Part shown: positions 1 to 5,528 of the stretch, piece after piece
Position numbering within the stretch: the stretch's first letter is position 1
Layout: each line of letters opens with the position of its first letter
Source: Promethearchaeota archaeon
Lineage (GTDB): Archaea; Asgardarchaeota; Lokiarchaeia; Sigynarchaeales; SOKP01
Direction of reading: 5' to 3'
DNA: 8,594 bases
Assembly: GCA_014729315.1 (NCBI GenBank)
Contig: WJKD01000763.1
Coordinates: 1 to 8,594, forward strand
Made by a program: the position numbers and the translations under genes
The notes under the pieces: generated by a model
The model's input: the letters and a program-made list of their open reading frames with translations, nothing else
Databases searched by the model: none
What the model was told of the DNA's origin: nothing

Positions 1-80
1 TTATCCATGAAAAATCTCTTAATTAAGAGGTGATCTATCGATTCCGAATGGTTCGCATTATTGCTCTTTCTTTTATTCAT
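1..80 (-). CDS. Possible 5' end of a minus-strand gene (partial, 26 codons)
   Basis: A minus-strand frame opens with ATG at 80-78 and stays open to the left edge of the window. It begins MNKRKSNNANHSESIDHLL and is rich in polar and charged residues. An A+T-rich TATA-like element (TTTAAAAG on the minus strand, 109-116) lies about 33 nt upstream, the spacing expected for a short-leader archaeal transcript. No family can be recognised from 26 residues. The rival reading is a plus-strand gene ending at a TGA at 31-33, of which only ten codons would be visible, followed by the T-rich stretch at 61-85 as its terminator. The minus-strand start is favoured only because it has a plausible promoter. 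Confidence 0.3.
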   Translation of the reverse strand, partial: MNKRKSNNANHSESIDHLLIKRFFMD

Positions 81-136
81 TTAGCTCAATCAATTTTCTG
101 ATTTTACACTTTTAAACTAAAACAAGTTTACAATCG

Positions 137-174
137 AAAGAATAATAATGCTTTTCAGCAGAATATTATTCTTT
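137..174. repeat. Hairpin-forming inverted repeat
   Basis: The left arm AAAGAATAATA (137-147) is perfectly complementary to TATTATTCTTT (164-174), giving 11 base pairs. An inner 4-bp stem, TGCT (149-152) with AGCA (157-160), closes a TTTC loop. One unpaired base lies on the left side and three on the right between the two stems. On the plus strand the hairpin ends in a T-run. It lies between the start of the leftward partial gene and the rightward nuclease gene. It could be a terminator, part of a small RNA or an operator; the sequence alone does not decide. Confidence 0.6.
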
Positions 175-362
175 TTAGGATTAATTCTACTGGATCATGT
201 TAAAAACACCTTTCTAAAAGAAAATAAGGCCTCATAGCATTGTTCCATTCCTCTTTTTTTCTTTCCTTTTTTTTTAAATTAGTGATAAGGTTCGAGAAAC
301 TTGATTAATTCATGCTTTTTTCCTTAATTGATAAGTGATTTTGTTTATCCCATAATTTTTTG

Positions 363-371
363 TTTATAAAT
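363..371 (+). promoter_or_regulatory. TATA box of the XPF-like nuclease gene
   Basis: TTTATAAAT is a good archaeal TATA box. Transcription would begin near 390-395, leaving a leader of about 40 nt. The leader carries the purine-rich AGAGGA at 419-424, nine bases before the ATG at 434, which works as a Shine-Dalgarno sequence and decides the start codon. Confidence 0.5.
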
Positions 372-433
372 CATGATTTCAGAATATTTTAGAAAAACAT
401 TCTAATTAATTGTATTTTAGAGGAATTAATGTC

Positions 434-1207
434 ATGAAACCGATATTCCTGAAATGTATAATTGACGATAGGGAGCGTAAGCTAATAGAAATCATTGATA
501 AAAGAAACGAAACAGCTCATCTTAGGTTAGTAAATGATGATATCATCTTTCTCGTGGATTATAAATGTAAAAGACTTGATGTTGCTGATATTGTGGTTTC
601 AAAAAGAATAGGCATTGAGAGAAAAGGTATCGGAGGAGAAGTCGAAGATGATAAAACTAGTCACGATTTTTCCGCTTCGATAAAAGATAATAGGCTTATT
701 AGTCAGTTGCATCGACTTAAACAGGTGTATCCACTCCCCATTTTACTCTTAGAGGGATTCAAAGACAAGTATGTGTCCCAAAATGGTCTTCATTTAAACG
801 CTGTTTATGGATATCTCTCTAAAATAGTCACACTCCCTATTCCAATTTTACCTACTAACGATATAGAAGAATCTGCTGTCGCAATTGAGAGATTAGCGTT
901 TCGAGAACAAATCAAAAAGAAACATTCTCTCATCGCACGGAGTCGACCAAAAAATTTGACTCTCAAAGAAGAAAGAAGCTTCTTTCTGGAAGGAATGTTG
1001 AATACCGGACCAAAAATAGCTAGAATGTTAATTAATTATTATAAAACTCCAGCTAAAGTAATAAAAGCGCTTAAGGACACAAAAGTGATTTATACGAAAA
1101 CAGGAAATGTAAAAGGTATTAAAGGACCGCTTAATAGATCAAATATTCGAGGAATCGGTCCGAAGTTTATTTTAAAAAACCAAAAATTGCTCTTTGGAAA
1201 GTCTTGA
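434..1207 (+). CDS. XPF/ERCC4-family structure-specific endonuclease, short archaeal form
   Basis: The protein has 257 residues when started at the ATG preceded by AGAGGA; a TTG at 410 would add eight residues and is less likely. Residues 1-130 form an ERCC4 nuclease domain with IDDRERK (about 10-16), a metal-site Asp at about 52, the catalytic E62-R63-K64, and the block DFSASIKDNRLISQLHRL (about 78-95). Residues about 180-254 form the tandem helix-hairpin-helix DNA-binding domain, with GPK (192-194) and GIGPK (240-244). There is no helicase domain, so it matches the short XPF form known from Crenarchaeota rather than euryarchaeal Hef. Family members cut branched DNA such as 3' flaps, forks and Holliday-like junctions in repair and replication restart, usually as dimers aided by PCNA. 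Unusually, about 13 residues separate ERK from the next conserved Asp-Phe, where the family normally has three. I see no clear C-terminal PCNA-binding motif. Confidence 0.88.
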   Translation: MKPIFLKCIIDDRERKLIEIIDKRNETAHLRLVNDDIIFLVDYKCKRLDVADIVVSKRIGIERKGIGGEVEDDKTSHDFSASIKDNRLISQLHRLKQVYPLPILLLEGFKDKYVSQNGLHLNAVYGYLSKIVTLPIPILPTNDIEESAVAIERLAFREQIKKKHSLIARSRPKNLTLKEERSFFLEGMLNTGPKIARMLINYYKTPAKVIKALKDTKVIYTKTGNVKGIKGPLNRSNIRGIGPKFILKNQKLLFGKS

Positions 1208-1227
1208 TCGTCAAGATTTCAATTTTT
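1202..1227 (+). terminator. Probable intrinsic terminator of the nuclease gene
   Basis: TCTTGA (1202-1207, overlapping the stop codon) pairs with TCAAGA (1211-1216) around a TCG loop. It is followed by the T-rich TTTCAATTTTT (1217-1227). The hairpin is short, but its position right at the end of the gene, before a convergent neighbour, fits termination. Confidence 0.4.
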
Positions 1228-1246
1228 ACACGCAATTCTCGAGAAA

Positions 1247-1804
1247 TTAACACGTCTTAATATCAATAGACTCTTTGTCTAATCTATCATCGTGACCAAA
1301 AGCTTTGTTCCAGATCTTCTGGATCCGATGAGCCCATTTGCTTAACAATTCATTCTTTTCTTCTAATTCAGCTTTTAGTTTTTTAATTGTTTTAGAATTG
1401 AGGGGATCAGGGGGAAACTTTTGTTCGTAATACTTCACCATATTTACTATTTTTTGAAGAATTTTTAAGCGCTGGGTAAAAATATGTTCTTTTAACTTCC
1501 TTATCGCAATATCCCTGCATCCTTCGTTCTTTAAAGCGCCTATTTCTCTTTTAAGGAAATTTAGTCCAGCTTCTTCGAAAATAATTTCTTCCAAAGCGTT
1601 TTCAAGAAGCGATATGCGACAAATTTTATTTTTTTGACCATTATTTTTTATTGAAGGTGTTTTTTTTTGATCTGCGTAAGTTGCGTCAATCTCATTTATC
1701 TGAGTTTTTTCAATTTCCTTTTTAAGTCGACCTGATGCAGAGATTGATTTACTCTTGCGATTTATGTTATATTTAGGATCGAACCATCCATCCTTTTTTG
1801 GCAT
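1247..1804 (-). CDS. Unrecognised charged helical protein, 185 aa
   Basis: The family is not recognised. The start at 1804 is chosen because a TATA box sits about 24 nt upstream. The 57-residue in-frame extension further upstream would cover that promoter and run into the neighbouring coding region, and it reads as Phe/Ile/Leu-rich low-complexity sequence. The N-terminus MPKKDGWFDP is followed by a basic, probably disordered stretch to about residue 60. Residues 62-130 form a predicted helical region with alternating hydrophobic and charged residues (LLENALEEIIFEEAG onward). PPDP (131-134) breaks it, and a second helix (about 138-168) is coiled-coil-like with Lys/Glu and two Trp residues. There is no signal peptide, membrane segment or metal motif. 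It looks cytoplasmic and could be an adaptor or nucleic-acid-associated protein, but that is a guess. Confidence 0.6.
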   Translation of the reverse strand: MPKKDGWFDPKYNINRKSKSISASGRLKKEIEKTQINEIDATYADQKKTPSIKNNGQKNKICRISLLENALEEIIFEEAGLNFLKREIGALKNEGCRDIAIRKLKEHIFTQRLKILQKIVNMVKYYEQKFPPDPLNSKTIKKLKAELEEKNELLSKWAHRIQKIWNKAFGHDDRLDKESIDIKTC

Positions 1805-1822
1805 AAAATTCAATATTCTTGT

Positions 1823-1832
1823 TATATATAAA
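1823..1832 (-). promoter_or_regulatory. TATA box of the 185-aa orphan gene
   Basis: On the minus strand the sequence reads TTTATATATA, close to the archaeal TATA consensus. Its centre is about 24 nt before the ATG at 1804. This predicts transcription starting at or just before the start codon, that is, a leaderless mRNA, and no Shine-Dalgarno sequence is seen. Confidence 0.6.
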
Positions 1833-1880
1833 TAAAAAATTGGTTTTCTGCTCTTGCTTAAAGCGATTAAATAACCAAAG

Positions 1881-1905
1881 AAAAAATTAGAAAATTTTAT
1901 TCTAA
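1881..1905 (-). terminator. Probable terminator of the sulfatase-like gene
   Basis: Read on the minus strand, TTAGAA (1905-1900) pairs with TTCTAA (1892-1887) around a 7-nt A/T loop and is followed at once by six T residues (1886-1881). A further T-rich run lies just upstream, at 1916-1907. It sits between the stop codon at 1932 and the TATA box of the next gene, which supports separate transcription of the two genes. Confidence 0.5.
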
Positions 1906-1931
1906 AGAAAAAAAGGATATTGAGGAGAAAT

Positions 1932-3374
1932 TCATTTTTTAGCTTCTCGCCCGTAATACCATTCTTGAAGATCATTGATAGAATAATGCTCTAAATCTTG
2001 TAGCAAATCGTTGTTTGCATCTTTTTCTATTTTTTTATACAATTCTTTACAAATATCTTGACTGTCTTCAGCTATATTCTCATTCCATTCTGGATCTTTC
2101 TTTAAATCAAAAAGTTTTTGGTATTTTTGATCGTTTGAGGTGATGAGAGCGTAATTGTCGTCTCTATACAATGTACATAAGCTAAATCCGCACGTAATGT
2201 AATCTCTTGAGTTTAATAATTTGTCATCATCGTCAACAAATATTGACAAATCAATACCATCAAAAATTTCTGGTTTTTCAAGATCTAAAAAACCAAAGAT
2301 AGTTGGGAGGATATCGTGATTATACACATAAGATCTTTTTATTCTTTTGGGTCCTTTTATTCCACCGGGTGGTTTTATCATAAAGGGAATATCTACCAAT
2401 TCGGGATACATATACATCGGTATCTTACCTGTTGCCTCGTGGTCTCCAATGCTATGACCGTGATCGCTAATAAGTATAATCAATGAATCGTCGTAGAAAC
2501 CTTTATTTTTTAGATGCGCAATAAATTTACCAAACCATTCGTCGCACATAGAAACCTCTCCTGCGTAGCATGCCCTCATATATTTGAGTTCTGCATCATT
2601 AAGGTATTTGAGATTAAGATTATATACAGGTTGGATAAGTTTTCGTCCATCGTAATCCTTGTCAACGTAGAGGTCTAGATATTTTTGAGGAGGATCCCAA
2701 GGCTCGTGGGGATCAAATTCGTCTATCAAGGAGAACACATTATTAAACGCTTTCGTATCATCTACAAATTCCATCGCCTTCGTGAAAGTTTGTCCGGGGA
2801 AATAATCTTCTTCGCGCTTACGGTCTTGAACGTTGGATAAATAAGGATTTAACATAAATTTTTGATATTTCGCAGGAGCTCGACGCTTCGTTTCGCTCAC
2901 ATGCTTTTCGTCGATTATCTTTTCCATTTCCTCGTCAGATATCCCCATTTTCGCCCTATATTTGTCTACTTCGTGTCCTCTAATCCAATTCCATTGATCA
3001 AACCCTATGTGAAAATTCATGTTTGGCTTGAACTGATGATAAGTGCTTGTAATAAAAGAACTTACGTATCCTTGCTTACGCAAATATTCTGAAATATGGA
3101 CGTGCTGAGGTGGGATAGGATCCCATCCGGGATCTTCGACAGGATCGTCAGTCCGGAGGAGGGGCTTTTGATGATTAAATGGGAATGTTCGAATTCCTGT
3201 ATGAATTGCTCTCCGAACGGGAATTGTCGGTAACGATTCGGGATACGCTTTATCAAATACAAGCGAATCTTTCGCAAACTCATCAAAATTGGGAGTCCGT
3301 ATCCAAGAATTTCCGTAGGTTTTTCCCGTGTGATCTTTTCTTAATGTGTCAAAGATAATAAGAAAAATTCTCAT
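1932..3374 (-). CDS. Sulfatase-fold (alkaline phosphatase superfamily) hydrolase with Thr nucleophile
   Basis: This 480-residue protein has the layout of COG3119 sulfatases. The N-terminal strand and metal site is IIFDTLRKDH (Asp9, Asp14). The active-site block is LPTIPVRRAIHTG (Thr50 at the nucleophile position, then Pro52 and Arg54). It also has DPHEPW (His223), ISDHGHSIGDH (Asp304, His305) and the C-terminal signature KLFDLKKDPEWNENIA. In true sulfatases the position held by Thr50 is Cys or Ser, which is converted to formylglycine; Thr cannot be converted. The enzyme more likely works as a phosphohydrolase, phosphodiesterase or transferase, as Thr-nucleophile members of the superfamily do, or belongs to a Thr-type sulfatase-like subgroup. 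The substrate is unknown. There is no signal peptide, so it acts in the cytoplasm. The start at 3374 has a TATA box about 26 nt upstream; a 44-residue in-frame extension would span that promoter and is rejected. Confidence 0.85.
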   Translation of the reverse strand: MRIFLIIFDTLRKDHTGKTYGNSWIRTPNFDEFAKDSLVFDKAYPESLPTIPVRRAIHTGIRTFPFNHQKPLLRTDDPVEDPGWDPIPPQHVHISEYLRKQGYVSSFITSTYHQFKPNMNFHIGFDQWNWIRGHEVDKYRAKMGISDEEMEKIIDEKHVSETKRRAPAKYQKFMLNPYLSNVQDRKREEDYFPGQTFTKAMEFVDDTKAFNNVFSLIDEFDPHEPWDPPQKYLDLYVDKDYDGRKLIQPVYNLNLKYLNDAELKYMRACYAGEVSMCDEWFGKFIAHLKNKGFYDDSLIILISDHGHSIGDHEATGKIPMYMYPELVDIPFMIKPPGGIKGPKRIKRSYVYNHDILPTIFGFLDLEKPEIFDGIDLSIFVDDDDKLLNSRDYITCGFSLCTLYRDDNYALITSNDQKYQKLFDLKKDPEWNENIAEDSQDICKELYKKIEKDANNDLLQDLEHYSINDLQEWYYGREAKK

Positions 3375-3395
3375 ATTACGTAAAAATAAGTTAGA

Positions 3396-3404
3396 TAAAT
3401 AAAA
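3396..3404 (-). promoter_or_regulatory. TATA box of the sulfatase-like gene
   Basis: TTTTATTTA on the minus strand lies about 26 nt before the ATG at 3374. Purines are scarce just before the start and no Shine-Dalgarno sequence is present, so a leaderless or very short leader transcript is expected. This spacing is the main reason for choosing the internal Met over the upstream in-frame ATG at 3506. Confidence 0.5.
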
Positions 3405-3516
3405 GTTTTTGACATTATAGAATAAGTCGATAAAAAGGTAAAAATTACTCTTTCTTATTAATTGGTTTTTGGAAGATTTTATAATAACCTCCAAATGGCT
3501 AAGCAAAAATGAATAT

Positions 3517-4674
3517 CTATTTTAATTTACGATTACACGCAGGACATCTCAGATATTCGTTCGTTATCATTTTAAAACAATGCGGGCAAAGCATAAATTT
3601 AATTTCCCCATTCACACTAACTTTTTTATTGGGCGTCGTTTCTATTTCCTCAACATCGAAATCTTCGGGTGTAGATGAGGCAATCGCAGTAGGATCTTCT
3701 ACTTGAATCAAATTTGGACCATTTGTCGGTTCTAACTGTTCTAAAAAATCCTTGACTTCCACGACTTCCACATTTACATTTTTACCTAATAGTTTAGTGT
3801 ATGTAATATTATCCACAAATTCTCTACTTAATTTAATAAGTTGGAAACAATGATAGCATCTAAACACATTTGGGATCCCAATAGATGATTTTTCCGCCCA
3901 TTGAGCCCAGCAGACATTGTGAGCAATAGTGTTACAATTTGGACACTGAACAAGCTTTCTATCATCGTCGATAAAGCAAATTGAACAATTATGATTACCT
4001 TCAGCTGTAATTAGATCTTGAGCAAGATTTTCGTAAAACAAGCGATTCTCTTCGGGTATTATGAATTTATTTCCTTCAATCATCCTATTTGGATTAATTA
4101 CTCGATTTTTTGCTATATCTTCTAAGGTATTGGAGAAATTTTTTAATTTTTTAACCTGATAGATCTCACCATGGCATATTTCGACTAATTTGCTAAGTTT
4201 GATAAACTCTTCTGAATCCATTACATCTATATGCACGATATCTATAAAAAAAGGCATATCTTTTACTTGATTTATAAGGTTTTCTAATACGGGAATGAAT
4301 ATCGGCGATACTTTTGAAGCTTTTGAATCCATTAGAATTATTAAACGAAAACATTTTTCCGATATTCTTTTAAATACATCGATGATGAATGATACGGCAA
4401 CCATAATTCCTCCTGCTACATTTGCTTTCACAATTTCAGATTCTAAGCTTTTTAACACGATCAGAATGTGCTCTGGATTAAGCGTAAAATTCTCGAGATA
4501 ATTCGGACCCATCTCTTGAAAAAAGATGATATTAAATCTACTACTTGGGTCAAGTTCCTTCTTACGAGAAAAGAAACTCTCCAGCGCCTGACATATCGGA
4601 GTTATTGTTCTATCTCCGGGACTCAGAGCGTAAAAAATAAGCGTATCCTCGGAACGGGTCTTCTTAATTTCCAT
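3517..4674 (-). CDS. vWA-like domain + RING/PHD-like zinc finger + C-terminal zinc ribbon protein
   Basis: The protein has 385 residues in three parts. Residues about 10-190 read as a von Willebrand factor A fold: strand TLIFYALS, RFNIIFF (46-52), an Ala/Gly-rich helix (84-103), strand FRLIILMDS (109-117), strand FIDIVHIDV (143-151) and HGEIYQV (168-174). The metal-ion motif DxSxS is degenerate (ALSPG at 16-20). Residues 230-276 form a cross-brace-type finger, C230-x2-C233-x10-C244-x2-C247-x4-H252-x2-C255-x17-C273-x2-C276. Its C4HC3 order is that of PHD or RING-variant fingers. After an acidic linker (about 300-350) comes a zinc ribbon, C363-x2-C366-x10-C377-x2-C380. vWA plus zinc fingers recalls TFIIH p44/Ssl1, and RING-like fingers suggest an E3-like or protein-binding role, but the domain order differs from p44. 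The function is unknown. It is cytoplasmic and has its own promoter. Confidence 0.8.
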   Translation of the reverse strand: MEIKKTRSEDTLIFYALSPGDRTITPICQALESFFSRKKELDPSSRFNIIFFQEMGPNYLENFTLNPEHILIVLKSLESEIVKANVAGGIMVAVSFIIDVFKRISEKCFRLIILMDSKASKVSPIFIPVLENLINQVKDMPFFIDIVHIDVMDSEEFIKLSKLVEICHGEIYQVKKLKNFSNTLEDIAKNRVINPNRMIEGNKFIIPEENRLFYENLAQDLITAEGNHNCSICFIDDDRKLVQCPNCNTIAHNVCWAQWAEKSSIGIPNVFRCYHCFQLIKLSREFVDNITYTKLLGKNVNVEVVEVKDFLEQLEPTNGPNLIQVEDPTAIASSTPEDFDVEEIETTPNKKVSVNGEIKFMLCPHCFKMITNEYLRCPACNRKLK

Positions 4675-4711
4675 TCTTAGACAACCTTGGTTTACTAATC
4701 ATTTTGGAATT

Positions 4712-4724
4712 CTATTATATTATA
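4712..4724 (-). promoter_or_regulatory. TATA box of the vWA/zinc-finger gene
   Basis: The minus strand reads TATAATATAATAG, centred about 44 nt before the ATG at 4674. This predicts a leader of roughly 18 nt containing AAGG about 10 nt before the start. It is the best promoter in the 181-bp gap between this gene and the divergent small gene at 4856. Confidence 0.45.
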
Positions 4725-4734
4725 ACAATTATTG

Positions 4735-4746
4735 ATGCATGTGCAT
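4735..4746. repeat. Short inverted repeat in a divergent intergenic region
   Basis: ATGCA (4735-4739) and TGCAT (4742-4746) form a compact inverted repeat with a 2-bp centre. It lies just upstream of the TATA box of the vWA/zinc-finger gene and within the region shared with the divergent small gene. Its size and symmetry would fit a dimeric regulator site, but a 5-bp half-site can arise by chance. Confidence 0.3.
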
Positions 4747-4855
4747 ATTAAATTTTAATCATTATTTTGATTTCTAAAAAAAATCGATAATTTTGAAGAT
4801 CCTTCTTTTTTAGGGTCGTGAATCTGGTTTTTGGATCAAGTTCTATCCTTATATT

Positions 4856-5074
4856 ATGGAGATGTTACTCGATTTTATTATCATTAACATTGTTTTGAAA
4901 CTTATGCTTACAAGAAATCGTATAAAAGATGAACCTATGCGCATTCGAAAACTAAATGCACAAGTCTCTGAATACTACAAAGACTTAACTAATGCAGTAA
5001 GCTTTAGCGATGTTCAAACAATATGGCAACTTTCGAAAATTATTACCCGAAAGCACTTAGATATCATGCGATAA
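4856..5074 (+). CDS. Small one-helix membrane protein, 72 aa, weakly like the DUF106/EMC3 N-terminus
   Basis: The frame opens at the only available start (ATG 4856; an in-frame stop lies at 4811). Residues 3-18 (MLLDFIIINIVLKLML) form one likely membrane helix. A basic, amphipathic helical stretch follows and ends KIITRKHLDIMR. The pattern of helix, then a polar heptad-like region with an Ala-containing turn (NAVSFSDVQ), resembles the start of archaeal DUF106 proteins (YidC/EMC3/TMCO1 relatives). Those are much longer and have more membrane helices, so this would be a stub or an unrelated look-alike. Codon choice looks like that of the neighbouring genes, with no sign of random sequence. No good TATA box sits 25 nt upstream. 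It is followed by another small plus-strand gene 73 bp on, perhaps co-transcribed. Confidence 0.5.
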   Translation: MEMLLDFIIINIVLKLMLTRNRIKDEPMRIRKLNAQVSEYYKDLTNAVSFSDVQTIWQLSKIITRKHLDIMR

Positions 5075-5147
5075 TGGCTCTTCCTAATTTGAAATCCACT
5101 GGAATAAAATCTTTGAAGGAGAATAATAACATAAATAGATAGTAGAT

Positions 5148-5492
5148 ATGTTTCAAATGATTGAGATAAATAATAGCATGGACTTTTTTGAAAAACAATA
5201 TAATAAGCTATTAGAGATGAATTCGAGGTATCTCGAATCTCCTGAGACCGAGAAACACAATTTTGAACGATGTAAATTCAGATTCCTTTCGAAACTCGTT
5301 TCTCATTTGTTTAAGATACGAAAGTCCAAAAATCGAATTGTTGATGTGTCGAATTTAATCGTTCTAACATTAATGTACGACGAAAGATATCCCTTAGACT
5401 TTTATTCAAGCGAAGAAATGACCGAATTGAACGAAAAGGAGGGGTCTACCTGCTTGAATATTTTAAAAAAAGAGTTTAACACAAATCGTTGA
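5148..5492 (+). CDS. Unrecognised small protein, 114 aa
   Basis: The family is not recognised. The protein is soluble, mostly helical and highly charged. The N-terminal part (MDFFEKQYNKLLEMNSRYL, about 11-29) is helix-like, the middle is a basic and hydrophobic helix (FRFLSKLVSHLFKIRKSKNR, about 44-63), and the C-terminal half holds LIVLTLMYDERYPLDFYSSEE (about 70-90). Two Cys (42 and 101) do not form a metal motif. The start could be Met1 (5148), Met4 (5157) or Met11 (5178). A TATA-like AACATAAAT at about 5128-5136 lies near enough to favour a leaderless start at 5157. It is downstream of and in the same direction as the 72-aa gene, and convergent with the GTPase gene 36 bp away. Confidence 0.6.
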   Translation: MFQMIEINNSMDFFEKQYNKLLEMNSRYLESPETEKHNFERCKFRFLSKLVSHLFKIRKSKNRIVDVSNLIVLTLMYDERYPLDFYSSEEMTELNEKEGSTCLNILKKEFNTNR

Positions 5493-5528
5493 TGATAGTA
5501 TAAATTAGAATTGCATAAAATGTCTCTT

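Larger units (their letters stand above)
81..433. other. Intergenic region with hairpin, T-tract and divergent promoters
   Basis: No convincing gene is seen in this stretch. It holds a TATA-like element for the leftward partial gene, a hairpin at 137-174, a long pyrimidine tract at about 246-276 (mostly T on the plus strand) and the TATA box of the nuclease gene. The T-tract would serve as a poly-U terminator for a plus-strand transcript covering the hairpin, so a short non-coding RNA between about 120 and 276 is possible but unproven. Confidence 0.6.

Noticed and set aside
410..433. TTG start for the XPF-like nuclease
   Set aside because: The ATG at 434 has a purine-rich ribosome site nine bases upstream, and the added eight residues fall outside the conserved domain.
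1169..1204. C-terminal PCNA-binding motif in the nuclease
   Set aside because: The tail NQKLLFGKS has Gln and Leu but lacks the paired aromatic residues at the right spacing.
1805..1975. 57-residue extension of the 185-aa orphan, overlapping the sulfatase-like gene
   Set aside because: It includes the promoter and the upstream gene's terminator and reads as translated A/T-rich spacer.
3375..3506. 44-residue N-terminal extension of the sulfatase-like protein
   Set aside because: It covers the best TATA box, is Phe/Leu/Asn-rich and precedes the family's normal first strand, which begins at the Met at 3374.
3509..3706. Plus-strand open frame opposite the vWA/zinc-finger gene
   Set aside because: It is an antisense shadow of the zinc-ribbon and linker coding sequence and has no family features.
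3517..4674. Direct identification as TFIIH p44/Ssl1
   Set aside because: The finger pattern and the order of zinc modules differ and the vWA metal site is degenerate, so only a general resemblance is claimed.
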